Assembly (NCBI GenBank): GCA_005878095.1
Contig: VBNH01000057.1
Span: forward strand, 1-32,277
Direction: 5' to 3'
DNA length: 32,277 nt
Source: Gammaproteobacteria bacterium
GTDB lineage: Bacteria; Pseudomonadota; Gammaproteobacteria; Steroidobacterales; Steroidobacteraceae
The notes beneath the pieces were generated by a model, which was given only the letters and a program-made list of their open reading frames with translations, had not been told where the DNA came from and searched no databases. Shown in pieces: positions 25,266-31,689 of this stretch (position 1 is the stretch's first letter; each line of letters begins with the position of its first letter). The position numbers and the translations under genes are program-made.

Positions 25266-25613
25266 ATGTGGATCGCCGTCCTGATCTTCGCCATCGCCGC
25301 GGTCGTCGGTCTCACCATGGCGCTGGCCGTGTTCCAGGGCAGATTGCCGCCTATCGCCAGTGCCGTCGTTCACGGAGCGCTCGCGGCGACGGGGCTGGTG
25401 CTGCTGATCGTTGCGGTCTGCGCGCACCGGGCCACCGGCGCCGCGCGCTAGGCGCTCGGGTTTTTTCTGGTGGCGGCCCTGGGCGGATTCATCCTGGCTT
25501 TCGCCTATCACGCACGCAAGAAGAACCTCCCCACCAACTTCGTCGTGGGACATGCGACGCTCGCGGTGATCGGATTTCTGCTGCTGCTCGCGGGCGCCCT
25601 GCATCTCTTTTAG
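25266..25613 (+). pseudogene. Small membrane protein interrupted by an in-frame amber codon
   Basis: ATG 25266, with AAGGGGG upstream, opens a hydrophobic protein (MWIAVLIFAIAAVVGLTMAL, then AATGLVLLIVAVCAH). TAG at 25449-25451 stops it after 61 residues, but the same frame continues without a shift as ALGFFLVAALGGFILAFAYH, RKKNLPTNFVVGHATLAVIG and a last helix to TAG at 25611. The whole 115-codon frame forms about four membrane helices as in a family of unknown function. TGG (Trp) to TAG is the simplest mutation. The short product may still be made. Confidence 0.7.
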
Positions 25614-25638
25614 ATAAGCATCGTTTAGATAAGCATCG
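25609..25638. repeat. 15-bp tandem duplication at the membrane gene stop
   Basis: TTTAGATAAGCATCG occurs twice head to tail, the first copy containing the stop codon of the interrupted membrane gene. A recent slippage duplication is the simplest reading. Confidence 0.85.
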
Positions 25639-25642
25639 TTGC

Positions 25643-25699
25643 GTGAGGACGTCGCCGGCGAGGCTCCACCCGCTGCATCCGGCGCTGGCGCACTTTCCG
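25643..25699 (+). pseudogene. DUF2231-like N-terminal stub
   Basis: GTG 25643 starts MRTSPARLHPLHPALAHFP, which matches the HPLHP-x-L-x-HFP opening of DUF2231 membrane proteins. It then runs into unrelated sequence overlapping the end of nhaA. Only 19 residues support this; it suggests that a neighbouring gene was deleted when the nhaA side was joined. Confidence 0.4.
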
Positions 25700-25712
25700 C
25701 AGGGCGAGCCCT

Positions 25713-26945
25713 TTACGCTCGAGCCTTGGGGAGACTCGCGCGCGCGCCGCGGCCCAGCAGCAGGCCCAGCGTCGCGGCAAGCGCCGATGCGACCAACACC
25801 GCGAACTTCGCCGCGGCGAGCAGCGGCAGACTCTCGAAGGCGAGGTTCGCGATGAAGATCGACATGGTGAATCCGATGCCCCCGAGCAGGCCGAGCAGAA
25901 CCATGTGACTCCAGCGCACCCCCGCGGGCAGGGCGCACAGCTCGAGGCGTACCGCGGCGATCGAGGCCAGCACGATACCGATCGGCTTGCCGAGCACGAG
26001 CCCTGACACGATCCCTGCGCCCACCGCCAGCGGCGCCGCGGCGCTCAGGTCCAGACCCTGCAGGCTCACACCTGCATTCGCCAGCGCGAACAGTGGCATG
26101 ACGCCAAACGCCACCCAGGGGTGCAGCATCGCCTCCACACGGACGACTGGCGACTCGGTCACGCACTGCGCGCCGGGATCGCGCGGCATGCGTCCGAATG
26201 CGCTCGTCGCGGGTGTCAGAAGCCCGAGCAGCACGCCGGCGAGCGCGGGATGCACGCCGGCCCGCAGCATTCCGAACCACACCACGGCTGCCGGCGGCAC
26301 ATAAGCGAACGCCGGTTGCACTCCCAACCACTGCAGCACCAGCACCCCGAGCACGCCCGCCGCGGCGATCAGCAGCCCCCCGGCCGCGATGCCGCTCGAG
26401 TAGAAGAACGCGATCACCACGATGGCTGCGATGTCGTCGATGATGGCGAGCGTCAGCAACAACAGGCGCAGCGCCGGCGGTACGCCCCTGCCGATGACGG
26501 ACAGGACCCCGACCGCGAAGGCGATATCGGTCGCCGTGGGTATCGCCCAGCCGCGACGCGCAGCGGGCCCGGGGTTGATGAGGACGTAGAGCAGCGCGGG
26601 AACGACCACGCCGCCGACCGCAGCCACGATGGGAAGCGTCGCGACCCGCGGGTCCGACAGTGCGCCATCGTGCATTTCGCGGCGTATCTCCAGGCCGACG
26701 ACCAGGAAGAAGACGCTCATGAGCCCGTCATTGATCCAGAAACGCAGGTCGTGCGCCGGAAGGTATTGCGCGACGCCGAGGCCGAGCCTCAGATGCCACA
26801 GCGCCTCATAGGCCCCCGCCCACGGAGAATTCGCCCACGCGAGGGCAAGGATGGCGGCTGACAGCAGCGCGCCGCCGCTCAGCGCCTCGACGCCGATGAA
26901 GCGCAGCGGCCCGAGCGCCGGGTGAGCGGGTGCCGGTGGGGACAA
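25713..26945 (-). CDS. nhaA: Na+/H+ antiporter NhaA
   Basis: Inner-membrane antiporter that expels Na+ in exchange for protons; 410 residues and about 12 helices. The ion-binding pair Asp170-Asp171 lies in LAIIDDIAAIVVIAFFYS; the unwound helix 4 reads PTATDIAFAVGVL (Thr139, Asp140), and helix 11 GGIGFTMSIFIANLAF. GKPIGIVLAS holds the helix-10 Lys. The start is TTG at 26945, the only candidate between an in-frame stop at 26961 and the conserved RFIGVEALSGG; its ribosome site is weak. The gene is divergent from the ECF42 module. Confidence 0.93.
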   Translation of the reverse strand: MSPPAPAHPALGPLRFIGVEALSGGALLSAAILALAWANSPWAGAYEALWHLRLGLGVAQYLPAHDLRFWINDGLMSVFFLVVGLEIRREMHDGALSDPRVATLPIVAAVGGVVVPALLYVLINPGPAARRGWAIPTATDIAFAVGVLSVIGRGVPPALRLLLLTLAIIDDIAAIVVIAFFYSSGIAAGGLLIAAAGVLGVLVLQWLGVQPAFAYVPPAAVVWFGMLRAGVHPALAGVLLGLLTPATSAFGRMPRDPGAQCVTESPVVRVEAMLHPWVAFGVMPLFALANAGVSLQGLDLSAAAPLAVGAGIVSGLVLGKPIGIVLASIAAVRLELCALPAGVRWSHMVLLGLLGGIGFTMSIFIANLAFESLPLLAAAKFAVLVASALAATLGLLLGRGARASLPKARA

Positions 26946-26996
26946 TCCCAGGACTTTCAGTTACTTGGCGTTGCTGCAAAAAAATCCCGGTGGTCG

Positions 26997-27023
26997 TGTC
27001 GATTCTCACCGGTCTCGCTCGTC
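26997..27023 (+). promoter_or_regulatory. Candidate ECF42-type promoter
   Basis: TGTCGA (26997-27002), 17 bases, then CGTC (27020-27023), about 50 bases before the first DGPF gene. From memory, ECF42 sigma factors use TGTCGA at -35 with a short CG(A/T)-type -10 element. If right, the module's own sigma factor drives it. Confidence 0.5.
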
Positions 27024-27074
27024 GTACTCACACATACGAGCTTACCGGCAATCTAACCGATGGAGGATCCAGTC

Positions 27075-27497
27075 ATGCGAGTCATGGTGATCGTGAAGGC
27101 GAACAAGGAGTCGGAGGCCGGCGTGCTGCCCAGCCGGGAGCTTCTCACCGAGATGGGCAAGTTCAACGAAGAGCTGGTGAAGGCCGGCGTGATGCTCGCG
27201 GGCGAAGGACTGCACTCGAGCGCGAAGGGCGTGCGGGTCAAGTTCGGCGGGGGCAAGAGCACCGTGACGGATGGCCCGTTCACCGAGACCAAGGAGCTGA
27301 TCGCGGGCTTCTGGCTGTGGCAGGTGAAGTCCATCGAGGAGGCCATCGAGTGGATCCGGCGCTCCCCGTTCCAGAAGGGCAACGAGGAGATCGAGATCCG
27401 CCGGGTGTTCGAGGCCGAGGACTTCGGCGCGAACCTGACGCCGGAACTGCGGGCGCAGGAAGCGCAGCAGCGCGAGCGCGTCGCGCCCAAACACTGA
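27075..27497 (+). CDS. YCII-related (DGPF) protein
   Basis: A 140-residue cytoplasmic protein of the YCII/DGPF family with a ferredoxin-like fold and no settled function. The motif STVTDGPFTETKELIAGFWL gives the family its name; RVMVIVKANKESEAG is the first strand. ATG 27075 was chosen over the in-frame ATG 27060 because GGAGG (27062-27066) lies 8 bases before it. It is the first gene of a run with a VOC protein, an ECF42 sigma factor and a second DGPF protein; such genes are the standard partners and likely targets of ECF42. Confidence 0.9.
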   Translation: MRVMVIVKANKESEAGVLPSRELLTEMGKFNEELVKAGVMLAGEGLHSSAKGVRVKFGGGKSTVTDGPFTETKELIAGFWLWQVKSIEEAIEWIRRSPFQKGNEEIEIRRVFEAEDFGANLTPELRAQEAQQRERVAPKH

Positions 27498-27557
27498 CCC
27501 AACCCCACAGGCGCCAGGTAAGTGCACCCGACCATTCACATCAAACGGAGCTTTGTC

Positions 27558-28001
27558 ATGCAAACCAGCACCCACCTGCATTTCAACGGCAACTGCCGTG
27601 AGGCGTTCGACTTCTATGCCCGCACCCTCGGCGGCAAGATCGTGTTCGCGATGACCTACGGCGAAGCGCCGGGCGCGCAGAGGACCTCGGACGACTCGCG
27701 CAACAAGATCATCCACGCGCGCATCGATCTCGGAGGCCAGTTCCTCCTCGGCTGCGACACGCCGGCAGAGCACTACCACACACCCGAGGGCTTCAACGTG
27801 ATGGCGGCGGTCGAGCAGCCGGCCGAGGCGGAGCGGATCTTCAGGACCCTCGCGGAGGGCGGCAAGGTCACCATGCCGGTCCAGGAGACCTTCTGGGCGC
27901 ATCGCTTCGGCATGTGCACCGACCGCTTCGGGACTCCCTGGATGGTCAACTGCGCGAAGCCCCTGGAAGCGGTATCGGCTGCGGCCCGCAAGAGCGCGTG
28001 A
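27558..28001 (+). CDS. VOC-superfamily protein, PhnB-like
   Basis: A 147-residue glyoxalase/bleomycin-resistance-fold protein of the PhnB/3-demethylubiquinone-methyltransferase-like type. Sequence runs THLHFNGNCREAFDFYARTLGG, then GGKIVFAMTYGEAPG, IHARIDLGGQFLLGCD, and ends with FGMCTDRFGTPWMVNC. ATG 27558 has ACGGAG upstream. It lies inside the ECF42 module (60 bases after the DGPF gene). Catalytic function is unknown; relatives are often annotated as methyltransferases without proof. Confidence 0.87.
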   Translation: MQTSTHLHFNGNCREAFDFYARTLGGKIVFAMTYGEAPGAQRTSDDSRNKIIHARIDLGGQFLLGCDTPAEHYHTPEGFNVMAAVEQPAEAERIFRTLAEGGKVTMPVQETFWAHRFGMCTDRFGTPWMVNCAKPLEAVSAAARKSA

Positions 28002-28049
28002 GGGATCTTGGCTTGCGCCGCCCGCGCGACGATGGTGTCATCCGTGGCC

Positions 28050-29321
28050 ATGACGGCCACGGATACCCATCGCACCATCGACGCGCTCTGGAGGATCGAG
28101 TCCGCGCGGCTTATCGCCGGGCTTGCGCGCCTGGTGCGCGACGTGGGCCTGGCGGAGGAGCTGGCGCAGGACGCGCTCGTCACGGCGCTCGAGCAATGGC
28201 CGCGCTCAGGGATCCCCGACAATCCCGGTGCCTGGCTGATGGCCACCGCCAAGCATCGTGCCATCGATCACCTGCGGCGCGAGCGCATGCTCACACGCAA
28301 GCATGAGGCGCTCGGTCACGAGCTGCAGATGGAACAGCAGAGCAACGGCGGCAGGCTCGAGGCGAGCGCGGACGACGAGATCGGCGATGATCTGCTGCGG
28401 CTCATGTTCAGCGCCTGCCATCCGCTGCTGTCCACCGAGGCCCGCACCGCGCTCACGCTGCGGCTCCTGGCGGGACTGACCACCGCGGAGATCGCCCGCG
28501 CCTTCCTGGTCCCGGAAGCCACCATCGCGCAGCGCATCGTGCGGGCCAAACGCACGCTCCGCGACGCGCACGTGCCCTTCGAGATCCCGCGGCGCAGCGA
28601 GCTCGCCGGGCGACTGTCCTCGGTGCTCGAAGTCATCTACCTGGTGTTCAACGAGGGCTACTCCGCCACCGCCGGCGAGGACTGGATGCGGCCCGGGCTG
28701 TGCGAAGAGGCGCTGCGCATTGGGCGCATCCTCGCCGAGCTCGCGCCGCGGGAGCCGGAGGTTCACGGTCTCGTGGCGCTGATGGAGATCCAGGCGTCAC
28801 GCATCCGCGCGCGCACGGGTGCGAACGGCGAGCCGGTGCTGCTCATGGAGCAGAACCGCGCTCTCTGGGACCGGCTGCTCATTCACCGCGGATTGCTGGC
28901 GCTGGCGCGCGGCGAGGCGCTCGGTGAGGCGCGCGGACCCTACCTGCTGCAGGCGGCGATCGCCGCTTGTCATGCGCGCGCCGCGACTGCCGCGGACACG
29001 GACTGGGTGTACATCACCGCGCTCTACGATGAGCTGGCGCGCCTCACGCCCTCGCCGGTGGTGGAGTTGAACCGGGCGGTCGCCGTGGCCATGGCCTACG
29101 GGCCGGCGGCGGGCCTCGAGCTCACCGACCAGCTTGCGGCGCAAGGCTCGCTCGAGTCCTATCACCTGCTGCCGAGCGTGCGCGGGGACCTGCTCGCCAG
29201 GCTCGGCCGCTACGCGGAGGCAGGCGCCGAGTTCGAGCGTGCTGCGACGCTGACGCACAACAGGCGCGAGAGTCGCCTGCTGCTGGATCGTGCCGCCGCG
29301 TGCAGGCGCGGCGGAAGCTGA
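28050..29321 (+). CDS. ECF sigma factor with C-terminal extension (ECF42 type)
   Basis: RNA polymerase sigma factor of 423 residues from the chosen start. Region 2 covers GLAEELAQDALVTALEQWP and WLMATAKHRAIDHLRRERML; region 4 is LTLRLLAGLTTAEIARAFLV and EATIAQRIVRAKRTLRDA. A 200-residue helical extension (VIYLVFNEGYSATAGEDW, LMEIQASRIRARTG, MEQNRALWDR, and a TPR-like end) is the mark of the ECF42 group, where it is needed for activity rather than a separate anti-sigma factor. No anti-sigma gene is nearby. Start uncertain: ATG 28050 fits relatives; ATG 28032 and TTG 28008 are in frame and none has a strong ribosome site. Confidence 0.9.
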   Translation: MTATDTHRTIDALWRIESARLIAGLARLVRDVGLAEELAQDALVTALEQWPRSGIPDNPGAWLMATAKHRAIDHLRRERMLTRKHEALGHELQMEQQSNGGRLEASADDEIGDDLLRLMFSACHPLLSTEARTALTLRLLAGLTTAEIARAFLVPEATIAQRIVRAKRTLRDAHVPFEIPRRSELAGRLSSVLEVIYLVFNEGYSATAGEDWMRPGLCEEALRIGRILAELAPREPEVHGLVALMEIQASRIRARTGANGEPVLLMEQNRALWDRLLIHRGLLALARGEALGEARGPYLLQAAIAACHARAATAADTDWVYITALYDELARLTPSPVVELNRAVAVAMAYGPAAGLELTDQLAAQGSLESYHLLPSVRGDLLARLGRYAEAGAEFERAATLTHNRRESRLLLDRAAACRRGGS

Positions 29322-29339
29322 ACCTTCATCGGAGAGATC

Positions 29340-29687
29340 ATGCCGTACATGCTGTTGATCGTGGAACCGCAGGGGCAGCGGCGGCTGCGTTCGCCCGAGG
29401 AGGGCCGTGCGGTCTACGAGCAGATGCTCGCATACACCGCGGACCTGAAGGCGCGCGGTGTCCTGCTGGAGAGCAACTCGTTGCGTGCCGAGTCGGTGCG
29501 GCTCGACATGCGCGCCGGCAGGCGCAGCGTGACCGATGGTCCGTTCACCGAATCCAAGGAGCTGATCGGCGGTTTCTTCCTGCTCGACTGCGCGACCCGC
29601 GAGCAGGCGCTCGGCTTCGCGGCGGAGTGTCCGGCCGCGCAATGGGCCACGATTGAAGTGCGCGAGCTCGGTCCCTGTTACGACTGA
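29340..29687 (+). CDS. Second YCII-related (DGPF) protein
   Basis: A 115-residue paralog in the YCII/DGPF family: MPYMLLIVEPQGQRRLRSPE, then RSVTDGPFTESKELIGGFFL. ATG 29340 has GGAGAG upstream and follows the sigma factor stop by 18 bases, so both are on one message. It is shorter than the first DGPF protein and lacks its charged C-terminal tail; the two are divergent copies, not a recent duplication. Confidence 0.9.
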   Translation: MPYMLLIVEPQGQRRLRSPEEGRAVYEQMLAYTADLKARGVLLESNSLRAESVRLDMRAGRRSVTDGPFTESKELIGGFFLLDCATREQALGFAAECPAAQWATIEVRELGPCYD

Positions 29688-29738
29688 CGCGCAGGTCGGC
29701 AGCGGGACATCGTCTGGGCTGCCCGAGCCCCTGAGCGT

Positions 29739-30059
29739 TCATAGCTGCGGCGCCCACGCCGTGCACCACCCCGCGGCCTTCACCTGTCTGCCGGGAAACA
29801 GCTGGCACGGCCCCTGCGTGGAACCCGCCGCGCCCTGGTACAGGCCGCAGTTGGCGCAATTGCTGCCGGCAGTCGCACCACTCGCCTGCCGAGCGTCCTC
29901 GACGTATTTCACCGCCTGCGCTTCGGGCGCGCCGACCGCGAGCAGGGGCGCATCGGCTGCAAACGCCGAGCGCGCGCTGCCCGCCGCCACCGGAGCGAAC
30001 GATACCGCGAGCGCGAGCCTTAGCAGGCGCCGCCGGGACAGAGAGTAGTGTGGGATCAT
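29739..30059 (-). CDS. High-potential iron-sulfur protein (HiPIP)
   Basis: Periplasmic one-electron carrier with a [4Fe-4S] cluster that serves respiratory or photosynthetic chains. 106 residues: a Tat signal (SLSRRRLLRLALAVSFAP), a linker, and the HiPIP domain YVEDARQASGATAGSNCANC then GLYQGAAGSTQGPCQLFPG and KAAGWCTAW. The cluster ligands are Cys68, Cys71, Cys85 and Cys99. ATG 30059 has GGAG 7 bases upstream; in-frame upstream codons to 30080 are open, but the Tat motif fits the shorter form. The Tat signal agrees with cluster insertion before export. No cytochrome partner is adjacent. Confidence 0.93.
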   Translation of the reverse strand: MIPHYSLSRRRLLRLALAVSFAPVAAGSARSAFAADAPLLAVGAPEAQAVKYVEDARQASGATAGSNCANCGLYQGAAGSTQGPCQLFPGRQVKAAGWCTAWAPQL

Positions 30060-30114
30060 GCCAACTCCATGCGCTCGCATCGGTTGACGCCCCGGCGAGG
30101 ACCGCGACGCAGGA

Positions 30115-30441
30115 TCAGCCCGAGGCCTGGGCGAAGGTCTCCATCAAGAGGCCGGTGCCGCCGCGCGAGACGTGCGCAACCACGGCCGTGCGCCGGTGCA
30201 GCTTGGTGATGGCGCCGAGATTGATGGCGAAGGACAGCACCACCTGCTGCCCCTTGCGCAGCCCCAGGTTCGTCGTCTCGATGAAAACGCCGGTGGCGCT
30301 CAGGTTGACAGCCTTGCAGAGCTTGCGGCGGCCCCCCGGAACGGTGATGTAGACGATGGTGCGCGCCCGGTGTCTGGTGTGCAGTCTGCGTTCCACTGCT
30401 GATCTCGATGATTCTGTTGTTGTAGTTGCGCCTCTGCGCAT
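30115..30441 (-). CDS. PilZ-domain protein
   Basis: A 108-residue single-domain PilZ protein, likely a cyclic-di-GMP receptor. The N-terminal RRLHTRHR provides the R-x3-R motif and AVNLSATGVFIET the N-x-S-x2-G motif; the remaining strands (KGQQVVLSFAIN, HRRTAVVAHVSRGGTGLLME) complete the barrel. ATG 30441 has GGGAAGG just upstream and was preferred to the longer frame to 30537. No effector domain is attached, so it probably acts on a partner in motility, pili or polysaccharide export. Its neighbours give no hint. Confidence 0.88.
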   Translation of the reverse strand: MRRGATTTTESSRSAVERRLHTRHRARTIVYITVPGGRRKLCKAVNLSATGVFIETTNLGLRKGQQVVLSFAINLGAITKLHRRTAVVAHVSRGGTGLLMETFAQASG

Positions 30442-30479
30442 TATGCCTTCCCGGGTGCGGTTTGCCGCAGTCAGTGAAC

Positions 30480-30557
30480 TTATTTCGGGACGAGCTTGGC
30501 CTTCAGCGCGAGCATCACATAAGCCGCGCAGGGCCACCCGGGCGCCGCCGCAGTCAT
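30480..30557 (-). CDS. 25-residue ORF coupled to the metX-like gene
   Basis: ATG 30557 overlaps the stop of the succinyltransferase gene (ATGA), and a 25-residue frame follows with one hydrophobic stretch (AAYVMLALKAKLVPK at the end). The overlap is the usual sign of translational coupling. No homolog is recognised, and such an overlap can arise by chance; it could also be the stub of a larger lost gene. Confidence 0.4.
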   Translation of the reverse strand: MTAAAPGWPCAAYVMLALKAKLVPK

Positions 30558-31645
30558 CCGCCGCGCAGAAAGGCGCCGATCTCGCGCCCGAAGGTGTCGA
30601 GGTCCACCAGGAAGGCGTCGTGCCCCTCGATGCACGGGAGCTGGGTAAAGCGCGTGGCGACGCCTGCGGCCGTGAGCATGCTTGCGATCGCCTGCTGCTC
30701 GGTCACCGAGAACAGCAGGTCCGACTGCACCCCGATCACGAGCGCGGCGCTCAAGCCGGCGCGCCGGAACACGCTCACCGGCTCGCCGTGTGCGCTGAGA
30801 TCGAAGCGGTCCATGGAGCGCGAGATGTACAGGTAGCAGTTGGCGTCGAAGGCGCTGACGAAGCGCTGCGCCAGAGCTTCCAGGTAGCCCTGAATCGCGA
30901 ACTCGGAGGCGAACGGATCGCCGCGCTTCATCTCCTGGCGGATCGGCTGGCGTCCGAAGCGCTGCGCCCATTCTGCCGCGGAACGGTAGGTCACGGTGCC
31001 GAGTTTGCGCGCCAGACGCTGGCCCGTGACCGGCGCTCGCTCGGAGGTGTAGTTGCCGCCCTGCCAGTCCGGATCATGGGTGATCGCCTCGCGTTGGATG
31101 GAGCGCAGCGCGATCGCGAAGGGCGCCGCCGCCGCGGTCCCCGAGATACACACCAGCCGCCGCGCCGCGCCGGGGAACTGCGCGGCATACGCAAGCACCA
31201 CCATGCCCCCGAGCGAGGGGCCCATGACAGTGTCGAGCCGCTCGATCCCGAGCGAGCGCACGGTCTCGAAGCCCGCGCGCGCGATATCCTCGACCGAGAG
31301 ATCCGGAAACGTCAGGCGATAGGGCTGGCCGGTTGCCGGGTCGACGGAAGCAGGTCCGGTCGATCCGAAGCAGCTGCCGAGCGAGTTGACGCAGATGACG
31401 AAGAAGCGCTCGGAATCGATGGCCAGGCCCGGCCCCACCATTCCCTGCCACCACCCGTCGCTCGGATCGGCGGGGGAAGAGGCGGCGTGAGCCGGCGGCG
31501 AGAGCCCGGTGAACAGCAGCAGCGCGTTGTCGCGCGCGGCATTGAGTGCGCCCCAGGTTTCATAGGCGATGCGCGCGCCGTGCAGCATCCCCCCACGCCA
31601 CATCGGAAAAGGGTCGGGCAACCATGCGTACTGGCGCGCATCCAT
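30554..31645 (-). CDS. MetX-family acyltransferase, probably L-serine O-succinyltransferase
   Basis: An alpha/beta-hydrolase-fold acyltransferase of 363 residues. Catalytic triad: Ser144 in MGPSLGGMVVL, Asp309 in VIGVQSDLLFSV and His342 in IEGHDAFLVD. The family includes homoserine O-acetyltransferases, but the stretches ETWGALNAARDNALLLFTGL, AIDSERFFVICVNSLGSC and GSTGPASVDPATGQPYRL closely resemble the xanthomonad enzymes shown to make O-succinyl-L-serine. Cysteine synthase lies directly upstream on the same strand (44-base gap), which favours cysteine over methionine synthesis. No strong ribosome site precedes ATG 31645. Specificity is inferred; homoserine acylation remains possible. Confidence 0.82.
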   Translation of the reverse strand: MDARQYAWLPDPFPMWRGGMLHGARIAYETWGALNAARDNALLLFTGLSPPAHAASSPADPSDGWWQGMVGPGLAIDSERFFVICVNSLGSCFGSTGPASVDPATGQPYRLTFPDLSVEDIARAGFETVRSLGIERLDTVMGPSLGGMVVLAYAAQFPGAARRLVCISGTAAAAPFAIALRSIQREAITHDPDWQGGNYTSERAPVTGQRLARKLGTVTYRSAAEWAQRFGRQPIRQEMKRGDPFASEFAIQGYLEALAQRFVSAFDANCYLYISRSMDRFDLSAHGEPVSVFRRAGLSAALVIGVQSDLLFSVTEQQAIASMLTAAGVATRFTQLPCIEGHDAFLVDLDTFGREIGAFLRGG

Positions 31646-31689
31646 GGGATCGGCATCTGCGGCGGACCTGGATGGGCCGACCGGACGCT

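Noticed and set aside
25449-25451. Pyrrolysine or other programmed TAG decoding
   Set aside because: A membrane protein of this type has no reason to use pyrrolysine, no pyl genes are seen, and TGG-to-TAG is a simpler account.
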